A DNA stretch of 64,000 bases, taken from assembly GCA_006384855.1 (NCBI GenBank), contig VCJN01003051.1:1-64000 (forward strand), in the 5' to 3' direction. This DNA is from Tetraselmis striata (Eukaryota; Chlorophyta; Chlorodendrophyceae; Chlorodendrales; Chlorodendraceae). Under the pieces are notes generated by a model, which saw nothing but the letters and a program-made list of their open reading frames with translations, was not told the DNA's origin and did not search any database. Positions 1 to 9,982 of the stretch are shown piece by piece (positions within the stretch are counted from its first letter, which is position 1; each line of letters starts with the position of its first letter). The position numbers were made by a program, and so were the translations under genes.

Positions 1-1200
1 ACATTTGCATGTACTAATACATAATGCTGAAAACTAACCGACAAAACTATGACGATCCCGGGTCGACCGTCGCTAGCGATGACGACGTTGCGGCGGCAAC
101 AACCAAATCCTCCACCTCCCACCCGGCAACCGCCATATCCGGCGACGTTGCACCACAAGTGCCCCAAACGGCAGATCCCAAGGGGGCCTCCATCCGGCCA
201 AACGGCTACAACACACCCGTCTCGCGCCCACTTGATGGCCGCGGGCGCTTCCGCTGCTGCCGGCAGCATTGCTCCCCAACAAGTCGCCGCCGCATGCGGC
301 TCCCCCGCCGCTCGTGCGCATGCGCGCTCGCTGACCTCTGTATCCCGCAAGGCACCGTCGCGTTTGCAGTGGACGCGCTCCCCGCGGCCGCTAAAAGCAA
401 AGCACCCGCCCACCCGGGCCAACTCCCGCGCCGCAAGTCCACACAACGCGGACGGCAGACCCCCCCCCCCCCCCCCCCCCCCGGACCCCTCATGGATGGG
501 CCCCATGGCGTCGTGCGTCCTCCCTCGGCATACGGAGACCGCGCCGCCGCACCACTTGCCTACCGACTCCCAAAACTCCCCTAGAAGACCCTCCTCACAC
601 CACCCTCACGGGCGTGGCGATGAACGCACTGCCCCAAGACAATATCGTCCTAGTCCTCCACATTTGCTACTCCAACCATGGTATCGACATCACTTCCGAG
701 GAAGAGCGCCAAAACGCCGGTCTCACAATAATCCTCCGGTCTATCCAAAAGACCCGGACGCACATCACGGCCACAGCCAATGACCTTCGTGTCTATACGA
801 AAGATCTTCCGATGTCTGGCCCGAAAGGCAAACGGGACGCCACAACATGCACGTACCGTGAAATAACTCTCCCATCACAAGGTGGACGCCTGCGAGGCCA
901 TCTGAGTAACGACTGCAACGTCGAGTGCCAATCATTGCGAATTTTTACTGCACTTTGTGAGTAAGAGCAATTAATGCCGCAGTAGCAAGTTGATTCGCAT
1001 GCACCTCGTACTTGTACTGCCCGCGCTAGCGGTGAAATTATTGCATCACTTATTCGCATACAATGTGTAACTCCGCGGTATGATTTCGTTCGTAATACAA
1101 ATGTTATCCGTGAGCAACACCATATGTGTATGACAATGATGTCAGGAGGGAGGACACGCGTTCTCTATATTCCCGTGTATGCTTTGCTGATATTGGGATA
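1..1200. other. Unassigned sequence with a C23 tract
   Basis: No gene is supported here. The first 800 bases are GC-rich and open in several frames, but the translations are low-complexity Pro/Arg-rich strings interrupted by a 23-base C run at 460-482. A 114-codon ATG frame at 620-964 (+) has a more protein-like composition than its surroundings. I recognise no domain in it and would treat it as a weak hypothetical reading frame. Confidence 0.4.
460..482. repeat. C23 homopolymer
   Basis: An uninterrupted run of 23 C. It is one of 17 C or G runs of 16-28 nt in the window, and lies outside any supported gene. Confidence 0.95.
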
Positions 1201-1201
1201 T

Positions 1202-1294
1202 TGGCTATGCCAGACCTACGACGACTGCAGTTGGCGCAAGAGGTGAAGTGCTGGGGCGGCTTCGGCCGATGTCCCGGGGCGAGCTTAACTTTTA
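1202..1294 (+). repeat. Dispersed repeat, copy 1 (SINE-like family, 3' part)
   Basis: About 90 bp closely matching 14328-14418 (+) and 6301-6390 (-), including the shared core GGGGCGGCTTCGGCCGATGT. This copy lacks the part upstream of GGCTATGCCAGA that carries a pol III B-box-like motif in the other two copies, so it is 5'-truncated. Some frames across it are open, but conservation of the same DNA at three unrelated sites argues for a repeat rather than a gene. Confidence 0.75.
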
Positions 1295-1978
1295 TTGGGC
1301 GGATATTCGGGTCGGCCCGCACCCCGAATAATTCTCGTTGGATTCCCGCACCCCCATTGCTGTCGATTTCTAACCGGCAAACAAGGGTAGCTGCCAGCAG
1401 TTCTCGGTGGTCGTTGTTCAGCGTTCTCTTTTGCTGGGTTGACCCCAGGCCTTAAGAACATACGGATCTTCAAAAAAACAGCGTAGCCGGCTTTTCCAAC
1501 GCTTTCAATCCAGCGTCGGCAGCCGCGCCAGCAGAGCAGGTAGTGTCGGGTTTTATCCGTTACACGGGCAGTAAATAATCCTTGGATAGAGTACCGCCCC
1601 AGTGCAGGGTGTTCACCGGTACTACCCTTTTGTGGTTGAGGACCGCGGCCGACTCGGGAAGTCCGCTTTGACTGTGGTCTACATCTTCGCGGTGCTGTTG
1701 GCTGTGCGCAACTTCCCTGGCGGTCCTTCCGCCCCGACCTCTTGCTTTCTTCGTGGTCAATCCGTTCAGGCACTTCGAAACTTTGTCGCCGGCCAACCTG
1801 CTGAGTTCCGCCGTCACCTGTCGCGCACACGGCGGGGGCTGTTGCAGCGGGTCTCGGCTTGCGTGCATGGTACCCTGGGCGGCATTCTCTCTGCCGGTGT
1901 GCAGATGGCCAAGTCTGATGCGTGTGCTCGTGCCCACTATGCGTCTTCTCATGTTACTGCTTCCTCCCCGCAGTCGCT

Positions 1979-2051
1979 GTAGAGGACCTTTCTGATTGCC
2001 TTTTATTTTGGTGATTTCCGATATCGCCTTCTGCTGCTAGCTCATGTAATC
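1979..2051 (+). repeat. 73-bp dispersed repeat, copy 1
   Basis: This segment looks identical over about 72 bp to 63781-63852 (+) and is close to 24965-25030 (-). It begins GTAGAGGACCTTTCTGATTG and ends in GCTAGCTCATGTAAT. A shorter echo of the terminal part recurs at about 2169-2182. No coding capacity; possibly the end of a transposon family. Confidence 0.85.
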
Positions 2052-2522
2052 ATAGAGTACCTGTGTGAGATAGTTCCAAGTCGGGCGAAGGCAATCCCTC
2101 TTCTGCGTTGATCGGCGATTATTGACATTTCCTTCTGGATTTCTGTGTGGATTTCTTGAATGTTGCGTCTAGCTCATGTAATCTCATTATTGACATCCCT
2201 TCTCTGGTTTCGCGCTCCGTTGTACGGCAATCTGTTCAGTGCCAGTAGCTACAGCTCGCTGAGGAGAGAGCACTTGGCGCGCAGCTGATGAACCGAGATC
2301 GTTGCGAGTCTTAGTTCTCCGCCCGGCCCCGGAGCTCCGCCTTGCTGGCAAGCGCGCAGACTGGCACAACCCCGCGGACTGGCGAAGACTGGCGCATCCG
2401 CGCGGTGATCAGCCGATCAGCAAACAGGAAAGCAAGCGCGGTGGTGACAACATGAACTCGGGTCAAGCTGCAGCGAACATGCGCGTGGGGTAAGCGGCGG
2501 AGCGACTCGCGTTGATGCGGCG
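2052..2522. other. Upstream region of the SWSAP1-like gene
   Basis: No recognisable gene. It contains the 5' flank of the reading frame starting at 2523. No TATA box or other clear promoter element can be assigned by eye. Confidence 0.4.
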
Positions 2523-3243
2523 ATGCTCTTGCGCCTGGCTGACTTCGTGTCGAGCGGCGACGGCGAATATGCGGACAGCCTGCGCTGTCTGCCAGCCTTC
2601 CCGGCCTCCGTCACCGCCTGCCTCCTCTGCGGGCCCAGAGGCTGCGGCAAGACCACGCTCCTGTTGCAGTACGCGTGGACCATGGCCCGGCGCGGGACGC
2701 CCGTCCTGTGCCTCCTGAGACGCGACAAGGTCGAGCAGCACTGCCCTGCGCCTTCTGCGCAGTCCGGCGACGAACGAGAGGCTATGGGGCGCATCAGGCT
2801 CAAGTATGTGGACAGCATGGACGCGCTGCTTCAATTCGCGTCTTGTTCTCATCTTGGGGGCCTGCTCGACGTTGGCGCCATCCTGGTGGACGACCTCTCG
2901 GAGATACTGGGCTCCTCCCATTGCGTGGCGGCAGAGCTGGCGATGGTGCTGGCCTACCTGTTGGACACTGCGAACCAATTAAAGCGCCAAGCCTCCGGGG
3001 ATGCATGCATGCTGGTCGTGACAGAGCTTGCAGCGGAGGCGCAGCGGAACTTCTTCGTGTACAGGCACTGGCTGCCTGTAGTGCTGTCCTATCGTGCCCG
3101 ACGGCGCAGAGTTCCGCCTGGGCCTGCACCCCACAGCCAAGAGCAGCGGCGGCCTCTCCACCGCGGACCTCCAACACACGCAGATATCATATCAGCTGCA
3201 GCACTCGGAGGCCCAGGTCTGCGGCATTAGGACAGCAGAGTAG
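2523..3243 (+). CDS. SWSAP1: SWSAP1-like RecA-fold ATPase (apparent frame break)
   Basis: Similar to animal SWSAP1, the RAD51-paralogue-like ATPase that partners the SWIM-domain protein SWS1 in the Shu complex and promotes homologous recombination in the nucleus. Seen: a Walker A motif GPRGCGKTT at about residues 38-46, an alternating region ending IRLKYV, a Walker B-like stretch AILVDDL, and the family's LAYLLDTANQL helix followed by MLVVTE. The order and spacing match the short (about 230 aa) single-domain family. The ATG at 2523 puts Walker A near the N-terminus as expected. After about 3090 the frame becomes arginine-rich and ends at 3230. The frame starting at 3091 reads IVPDGAEFRLGL and ends at a stop at 3241-3243, which looks like the true C-terminus. 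A one-base indel near 3080-3093 is therefore likely, either an assembly error or a real mutation. Single exon; it converges on the TPR gene at 3564. Confidence 0.72.
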
Positions 3244-3563
3244 CGCCGGCCCACAGGACGCAGTGTGTTCACGTAGAATGGCACGTGCCTACCAACAACA
3301 AGGCATATGATTACCCGATAAGGCGTGATAGAGTCCTCAACTCCGGAGAGAATGTGCATCACAATGCCGTCTCTCTGGCATTACGGCAGTTGCCATAGTA
3401 GGCATCATATAAGCAACGACAGAATTAAAGCAGGGTACAAGTGTCCATGCAGGCCATGGAATGCGGCCGGGCAGCGCAACGAAGTGATGCGGGTGACCAC
3501 TCGCCACACGACTGACATAGGGGCAGTCGTAAGAGAGACGGTTGAGTTTACAGGGAGCTCCAT
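3244..3563. other. Intergenic region between convergent genes
   Basis: The 320 bases between the two stop codons hold no recognisable feature. They must contain both 3' UTRs; no confident polyadenylation signal was seen. Confidence 0.5.
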
Positions 3564-4975
3564 CTAAACCGGCAGAGCTTTGCCGAGAAGTCCGCCCTTA
3601 GAACTTTCACAGTGCTGGGTGGGCAGGTTGGGGGAGAGGGCCAGGAGCGTTTCGGGCGGAGCCTGCAGAGGATCGCACTCGGCGTCGCGGTCCGTGGCGC
3701 GCCCAGCGGCGGTCACCCACCAGCGGGGGTTCCAGAACTGCCCCTTCTCGGCCTCCGTGATTGTTCGCCGGTCAAGCAGCACATCGATCTGCTTCAGGAG
3801 CGCCGCGTCGCTGCCGGTCATGCCCTCCTCCAGCAGCTTCTTCGCGTGCTTGAGAGCCTTCTTGCAGGCAGAGGGCTGCGACAGCAGCATGAAGCAGATG
3901 CCCAGCAGGTACCAGGCCTCGGTGTCGTCCCCGTCCTCGCTGGAGAGCTCGCCCAGGATGGAGGAGGCGTCCTCGTACTGGCTCAGCTCCACCAGCAGGC
4001 GCGCGGTCACCATCCGGAAGTCGTAGGTGGGCACCAGGCCCTTTGGCAGGTTGTCGCAAATGTCGACGGTGCGGTTGACGAGGAGGAGCGCCTCGCCGCG
4101 GCGGCCCTGGCTGAGACGAAGGTCCGCTAACGCCTGACAGGCCTCCGGGTTCTCGCCATCGTACTCGAGCGCCTTGTCGAGGAGGGCCTCGCAGATGTCC
4201 TTTGCGTTCCGTTGCTCGAAGCAATCGGTCAGGTAGACCTTTGCCATGGCGACAAAGACGGACGCCATCTTGCGCTTCACGCACGGCAGTTCCTGCATGG
4301 CGTACTTGCCACCTGGGCCGCCCTCTCCGGCAGCAGCTGCCGTCACAGGGGGGAGAAACGGGGGTAAGAATTAAAAGGACAGCAGAGGGGGCGTCGCTTC
4401 TAGTGCAGGAAGGTAGGAAGGTTGAGGCGGCGAATGTTCGTCCCACCTTCTAGATTGCTAGCTTCGTCCGTGAGCAGCTCCAGGCCCTTCTCAAACGCGC
4501 AGATGGCATCCATGCCGCCCTCCAGGTGGCCCATCAGCACATACTTGCCAAACCCGCTGTCTGGCCGGAGCTCTACGCTGCGGCTGATGAGCTCCTTTGC
4601 ACCGTCCGCGTCGCCCAGCTCAGCGAGGAGCTCCGCCGCAGTGTCCATAACCTCAGTGTTCTCAGGCTCGATCTCCAGCACCTGACGCCAGGCAGTGCCG
4701 GACTGTTAGATTGCGGTGATGGCGTGCATACACATGGTTCAGCCTCAGTGTTCAACGCCAAGATAGGGTATCGGTGCATGCCCACCTTTATGTACAAGCT
4801 CAGGGAATCTTCTGTATTCCCCTTGTCAGCAAGCTGTTTGGCGCGAGCAGAGATTTTTGAGACATCTATCGTGTCCTCGCCCCACATGCGCATGATTAGG
4901 GCATTTTCCCACCGCCTGTCTGGTTCGCATCCTAGGAGCTCGATCAGATTCTCCAGAGCAAGGATGAACCGCTGC
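3564..4975 (-). CDS. Acl4-like TPR assembly chaperone of ribosomal protein L4
   Basis: Resembles Acl4 (yeast YDR161W and its plant/algal relatives), a TPR superhelix that binds newly made RPL4 and escorts it to nascent 60S particles. Exons on the minus strand: 4975 (or further upstream) to 4786, 4681-4447, 4336-3564. Introns 4682-4785 and 4337-4446 have GT-AG ends and join in phase 0 and phase 1. Family signatures seen: CALLDKAL-like TPRs with ALADLRLSQG, KVYLTD, a degenerate repeat around DFRMVTARLLVELS, and the hallmark acidic turn DDTEAWYLLG near the C-terminus. The last about 40 residues are unalike known members. The N-terminus is unresolved: the frame stays open above 4975 without an ATG, and a good acceptor (TGCTTTTGCAG) lies there, so a first exon probably sits upstream, beyond the G16 run at 5078-5093. 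It converges on the SWSAP1-like gene. Confidence 0.72.
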
Positions 4976-6300
4976 AAAAGCAGGGCCACGAGCGCTGCGA
5001 TGGCCCGCGCGGATTTTCGTATTATTGGGACTATACCAAACCAAGGCTGCGGTACCTGCTTGGGAGGAAGGGAGCGTGGGGGGGGGGGGGGGGCTCAGGG
5101 AAGGGCCTGCCGAAAGTCGACCTCGTTTGGCAGGTTGCGTGGGCTCGAATAAGCAAATGGGTTGTGGGCTGGGCCACTCTCAATCGAGAGGGAAGAAGCG
5201 GCGCACCTTTCCGCGCCTGGGTTCGGACCCAGGGGGCCCCGGGGGCATCTCTTTCCTGCGAGCGCCTGGTCCCTTATTCCCAGGGATCTTTGCTGGGCAT
5301 AGCGCAGGTTGTGCGTGGCGGCGGAGCCCGTTACGCAGCCCACTCAAGGCCCCTACGCTACGCGGGACCCCGGCGAGTCCCTGGGCCAAAGCGGGCGCCG
5401 ACCGGTCCGGTCTTTCTGTCGGACCCGCGGTGAGTTGTCGCCTCTGGGTTTCCCGCGGTGATTCACCCTCCTGTCGTGTGCGCCGATGGACCCACAACGC
5501 GCGTTGCTGATAATCACACCTGCCCCACTGTTCCCGCTTCCGCAGTGAAGCACGACACGCCCAACTTCAGCAGATTTGAAGCGCCGCGTTTGTTTTTGGC
5601 GAGCGTTGCTCAACTGGACGCGGCGTCCCCTCGAGAAGGCGCAGAAGGGGTTTCCGGCATGTACCGCTCGTGGGACATGCGACACGCGCAACCCCGCGGC
5701 CAGCAGACGCTGCACCCCGCCGGCGCAAGACTGGCCACCTCAAGGTCGAAAGTGACGGGCACTGCGAAGCGTTAGCAAGCAAAGGACGCCCTGGTCGCTG
5801 CCGGCAGGGAGGTGCCGCTGGGATGTTGCCGCACTCGCGATCGTGCGAACGGCAATCAACCCGCATCCAGTACGTACGCTTTCCGCATGCGCTCGCTCGC
5901 GGCCTCGTGTTGAGGACACCAGCCCCGCCTCCACCGCCCCGCACGCGCTGTACTCCGCCCGCAGCGCCGCCGCCGGCCCAGGGCGCGCGCGGCGCTTCCG
6001 CCACATAAATAACTGTGATTTCATGTGCTTGCTAGCTGCAAAATTCAAGAAATCCATGCAGAAATCCTGAAGAAAATCCAGCTGCGGGCCACATAAATAA
6101 TCGTACGGTACCGTACCAGGTACCTGCTGTACTCGGTACATGTAGGAGCTAGTAGTCTATAGTATCGTGTATCTCAGTCTATAGTATCGCGTTACATGAG
6201 CTAGCAGCAGTAGTCTGAAGTTACATGAGCTGGTAGTCTATCCCATCAGTCTATCCCAGTAATCCGTTTGCGCGCGTGGGTCATCGCGAAGCATGCGCAC
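4976..6300. other. Unassigned, GC-rich, G16 tract at 5078-5093
   Basis: Probably includes the missing 5' exon(s) and promoter of the Acl4-like gene. Several overlapping open frames on both strands (5164-5510, 5458-5775, 5670-6008) have arginine/proline-rich translations with no recognisable domain. A good splice acceptor (CCCGCTTCCGCAG) ends at about 5544, so an unrecognised spliced gene is possible. From 6000 the DNA becomes AT-richer, with short repeated GTATCGT and TACATGAGCT words. Confidence 0.35.
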
Positions 6301-6449
6301 TAAAAGTAAAGTTCGCCCCGGGACATCGGCCGAAGCCGCCCCAGCACTTGACCTCGTGCGCCAACTGCAGTCGTAGGTCTGGCATAGCCCGTAGACCATT
6401 GCCTCATTCAAACCTCGAAGCGCTAATGCATCAACCTTGTAAACTCGGG
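6301..6449 (-). repeat. SINE-like dispersed repeat, copy 2
   Basis: The reverse strand reads from a conserved TTTACAAGGTTGATGCATTA start, through GGTTTGAATGAGGC (resembling a pol III B box, GGTTCGANTCC), to the conserved GGGCGGCTTCGGCCGATGT core. It matches 14275-14418 (+) over its whole length and 1202-1294 (+) over the last about 90 bp. A tRNA-derived SINE is the simplest reading, but no convincing A box was found. Confidence 0.6.
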
Positions 6450-6513
6450 AAAGCCCTTATGTAATCAATAAAAAATGGTAAACTCGGGACACGCCAGGCC
6501 GATATTGCCGAAA

Positions 6514-6585
6514 TGCATCGGCCAGGAATCGAACCCGGGTCTCTCGCATACGAGACGACCGCTCTACCGAGCGGACAAGGGATGT
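6514..6585 (-). tRNA. Degenerate tRNA-Thr(CGU)-like gene
   Basis: The minus strand folds into a 72-nt cloverleaf layout. The T arm is perfect: CCGGG, loop TTCGATT, CCTGG with one G-U. The anticodon loop CTCGTAT would present CGU (Thr), with 4 of 5 stem pairs. The D arm ends GGTAGAGC with 3 of 4 pairs, and the variable loop is 4 nt. The acceptor stem is poor, only about 4 of 7 pairs, because the 3' side CCGATGC expects GCATCGG but the 5' side is ACATCCC. I see a decayed tRNA or the head of a tRNA-derived element rather than a working gene. Confidence 0.4.
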
Positions 6586-6738
6586 ACCACTACTCGTCGC
6601 ACATTGAAATGCGCACTACTCCTCGTATATTGAAATACTACAGGCGTCAAAAGTAATGAACGGGTTTTTGACAGCTCAACTTCCAATCGGTGCACCACGC
6701 GGTACAGCGAGCGAGCCGTTCGGTACCGGGTATATGTA
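6586..6738. other. Flank of the palindromic-TIR element
   Basis: Contains a short repeat of ACTCGTCGCACATTGAAATGCG / ACTCCTCGTATATTGAAATAC type (6592-6641). No gene. Confidence 0.4.
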
Positions 6739-6995
6739 TATGTTAAGATCCATGTGGGCATGCGGCCCATGTGTACATGGAGCGGTCCATGTGAACATGG
6801 AGCCTCCATTGACCCATGTCCACATGGCCCGTACCATGTACACATGGAATTAATCGGAAACGGTCCATGTGAACAAGCAAGGGTGTTTGGTTGACACATG
6901 GACTGCCCTCGACAAACGACCATGTACACACGGACCGGCCCATGTGCGCATGGAGCGCGGTACTTGGACCATTTACACATGGATCCACGCTATCC
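6739..6995 (+). repeat. Left terminal inverted repeat with CCATGTNNACATGG array
   Basis: Palindromic units with NN = GT, GA, CC, AC, GC and others occur at irregular spacing of about 15-40 bp. The outermost part matches the right arm 8812-9072 in reverse orientation; the inner part has the same unit type but weaker alignment. Confidence 0.8.
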
Positions 6996-7360
6996 AGCCT
7001 ATGTGTGATATGGTAAGTTTCTGTCCGCATTTTAAGGCAAAATTAATTCGATTTCAATTAAGTTCAAATTAAGTAGCAGATTCCATGAACTACTTTTAAA
7101 TTAGAGTGAAATTATAGAGAGACTTCGATTAAATTTTATTTCATTATAGAATTTAGTTCATTACACGGACTGGGGTGGCAGCTCCCTGCACGCTAGTGCC
7201 AGCACCATGGTCCCAATGTTCCGACATCAGTTGTTATTAGGGGGACACCTAGAGTTGCATTTCCTACCAACTTTGCGGCAATTGCACACTACACTGGTGG
7301 CACGTGGCCCTTTACATGTGCATTTGATCATTCCTCGGCCCCAAAATAGTGACACAGATC

Positions 7361-8530
7361 TTACACCTTCTCTGAGGGAGATCTTCTGTCATGATGCTTG
7401 GTCGCCCCACTTCTCTGCCACACCCGCCAAGCCCACCCGCGCGAGTGCAATGTACATTCATTGCGCAACTGGTCCATGTCTTGCTGCCCATATATGGTCT
7501 TGATAACACCTGCGTCCACAGCCACTCTGTAAGAATTGCATTCTGTGACCTGCAAAACAGGGGGTTGGGGAGGGCATTTGAGAAAGAAGATGTGCGCGTC
7601 ATCACTAGCTAGGACACATCAAGCATTGCGTGCATCTGGCATCAGTATACAACAAGAGGAGCATGGCATATCTCACCTCACTCACCACGCATGTCAAGAA
7701 TCTAGGGTCCACCTTGCCACGGTCCTCCTTTGCCAACGGCACTCTGACCACATCACCCACCACCGGTGCTAGGCCGGCCTTGGTAGCGACCCGGGCACGC
7801 ATCACCCTAGCTTGCTTGGCATGTGCAGCACCGCACTGAGCCACGATTGCGCGCCGCCCGGGACTGTTGGCCAGCTGGGAGGGAGATATTGGACTACAAT
7901 CGTCAACGGCCGCGCGTGCTTGCACGAGGACTTGTGGAGTAGCTTCCGCCGCTGCAGCCGGAAGCACTGCTGGTGGCACCTCGGGCGACCTTTGCCGCTT
8001 ACGGCCCGCTGACTCACGGGACGAGGCAGCTGCATCGGTGGCTGCACTTGTCGTTTCAACAGAGCGAGGCACCACGTCCACTGTCCCAGCAGCCATGCAA
8101 TCGTTGCTGCAGTGGCCATCATCCGTTCCACCTGCGGGAACTGTACTATGTCGAGGATGAGCGGGCTGGTGCGCGATCGGGTCGGCTAAATGTCAGACTG
8201 TACAATGATAACACGCGAGCCCGCCTACCCGCGAGGTATGTGGCCCATATCGGGGGGCAACCTGCAAACAAGGCATGTCGGCGGGCCCCACCTCTCTCGT
8301 CGTTTGGTCGAAGGTACGGAGGGTTTACATGGCTTCATTGTACTCTGCCTCTGTCCGCAACGTCTGGTTGTCTCGACGTTGCCCCACACACTAACGAAGT
8401 CTCTTGTTGAAGACGTCGCGATGATCCTGCACCACCGCTAGTGCCTCAACCTCGTCCGGTTGATCTTCGGCCGGCCCGTCCTCCGGTGCGGCAGCGCCTG
8501 CGGTAGCATCACTATTGCCTTAGGCCATAG
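7361..8530 (-). pseudogene. Integrase-type transposase C-terminus (Ginger/KRBA2-like), decayed
   Basis: On the minus strand, 8096-7677 encodes AAHAKQARVMRAR followed by VGDVVRVPLAKEDRGK and DPRFLTCVV. This matches a motif I know from the region after the integrase core in KRBA2-like/Ginger-type proteins, of the form GDxVxVPxxxxDRGxxDPRxxxxVV. A GT-AG intron (7550-7676) then joins to 7549-7361, giving VTECNSYRVAVDAG and IYGQQDMDQL, the expected continuation (YRxxxxxGxLxxxY). Further upstream, 8520-8400 reads EALAVVQDHRDVFNKR in a separate frame, like the helix preceding the basic motif. No catalytic DDE core was found, and the frame is broken between the pieces, so this is a remnant inside the inverted-repeat element. 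Confidence 0.5.
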
Positions 8531-8811
8531 TATCGGCCAGAGCCGGCCAGAGCCGGGCAGAGGCGGTCCCGGAGAGGGGAGTTGCACAGTTGCGATTGAG
8601 TGCTACTGAGGGAACGAGTGAGCACGGCCTGTCCGCAGGGGGTTTTAAAAGCGACTGTACGTAGCGCCCGATCGCAGCTCCCGCGCAGGCACGGCACTCG
8701 TCCGCAGAATGGCGGGCGCCGCAGCGCCAACCAGCACCTGCCGTACAAAGGCCGGGGTCGTAACCGCGATCCGGCGCCAACCCGAACAACGCCTTACCCG
8801 CCACCGTGCGA

Positions 8812-9072
8812 CGTCGTGGCCATGTGCAAATGGGCTTGCCCAGCGCGGCCCATTTGAACATGGGACGCGACAGACGTTCCATGCTAACATGGTTCGACCC
8901 ATGTGGACATGGGCCGACTGACGGCCTATGTCCACACGGATATGACCCGGATTGCTCAATGTGTCCATGGTACGGGGCCATGTGGACATGGGTCAATGGA
9001 GGCTCCATGTCCACATGGACCGCTCCATGTACACATGGACCGCATGCATGTCCACATGGATCTTAACATATA
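8812..9072 (-). repeat. Right terminal inverted repeat with CCATGTNNACATGG array
   Basis: Reverse-orientation partner of 6739-6995, holding about ten palindromic units (for example CCATGTCCACATGG, CCATGTACACATGG). It ends in GATCTTAAC just before an AT-rich tract. Confidence 0.8.
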
Positions 9073-9304
9073 TATATATATGTATATATACATATAACAT
9101 ATATATATGTATATATAAATATGTATAAATATGTATAAATATGTTATATATATGTATCGGAACATTAACATATTATTTAATTTATATTATATGACATAAT
9201 AACGATGGAAAATGTATGATATGAAGTAACTTGACAGTTGAATCAGCGATGCGTCGATTTTTCAGAAAATTTTAAAAGAACGGGTTCTATATCATTGGCC
9301 TACA
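9073..9304. repeat. AT-rich microsatellite-like DNA
   Basis: A (TA)n / TATATG tract at about 9067-9160 followed by AT-rich sequence without a gene. Confidence 0.8.
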
Positions 9305-9575
9305 GTTCCATCAATTGCATTGCCAACGCTTTGAAGTATCAGCAGCGAGCGTTTGCATTGCCAGCGCTTTGAAGTACGACCAGTTTTTTTCCATTACCAA
9401 CAGCGAGTAGCGAGTACCAATAGTAGTACCAGCGGTACTAGTACCAGCAGTACCAGCAGTCCTAGCAGCGAGTAGCGAGTACCAGTAACCATCAGCGAGC
9501 GTTCGCATTGCCAACGCTTTGAATTACAAAGTTTTTCTTCCATTACCAGCAGCGAGTGGCGAGTACAAGTACTCA
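9305..9575. repeat. Degenerate minisatellite
   Basis: Three copies of GCATTGCCARCGCTTTGAA lie at about 9317, 9355 and 9507. They are interleaved with CAGCGAGTAGCGAGTACCA and [17 protein letters not shown] words and a short (CAG/TAC)n stretch. The unit structure is composite and irregular. No coding sense. Confidence 0.75.
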
Positions 9576-9982
9576 TGGCCTCCCAACCGTGGGATCGTAA
9601 TCGAACGGCTGTGTAATTAAGGACCGTGGGCGGGTGGGTGGATTATAGTACATAGTAGTACATGCCAGTAGATAAGCGCTTTAGTCATGCACCTATAGGC
9701 CCGATCCGCTGCACTGTACGGGTACCCGTACGGCAATAAAGCTCACCGCCGAAAAAACGACGCTTCGCTGCATTATTTTAGAAAGCGGCTGCGCCTACCT
9801 GACGCACACTCGCCAGACAGTACCGTAGCTGCTTGTAGTCCCCCAGCACCCTCCATCATGGTTCCCAAGTGTTCGATGAGGGTGTCGTCTCGCTGTATTT
9901 TACCTCCTTTGTACCCGACGCGACGCGTGCCAAGATCTTGAACCCAGTACTATAGGGCGCCCCCCCCCCCACGGGATCCGAC
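9576..9982. other. Intergenic upstream region
   Basis: No gene seen. It includes an 11-base C run (9960-9970) directly upstream of the start codon of the next gene, and short palindromes such as GGGTACCCGTACGG. Confidence 0.4.

Larger units (their letters stand above)
6739..9072. mobile_element. 2.3-kb DNA element with palindrome-built terminal inverted repeats
   Basis: The two ends are inverted copies of each other: 6739-6995 reads inward from GTTAAGATCCATGTGG, and 8812-9072 reads inward, on the other strand, from the same words. The outer about 120 bp align closely, including GAGCCTCCATTGACCC. The arms consist mostly of about 8-10 spaced copies each of a 14-bp palindrome of form CCATGTNNACATGG. 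The interior carries a minus-strand, spliced but broken gene resembling the C-terminus of an integrase-type transposase. Both ends abut TATATG-rich DNA, so a target duplication cannot be read. I infer a DNA transposon, possibly Ginger-like. Confidence 0.6.

Noticed and set aside
49-783. 244-codon proline-rich open frame at the window start
   Set aside because: Runs through a C23 tract and has only low-complexity Pro/Arg/His composition, with no splice or start evidence.
6739-9072. CRISPR array
   Set aside because: The palindromic units are spaced irregularly, have no unique regular spacers, form inverted arms, and the host is eukaryotic.
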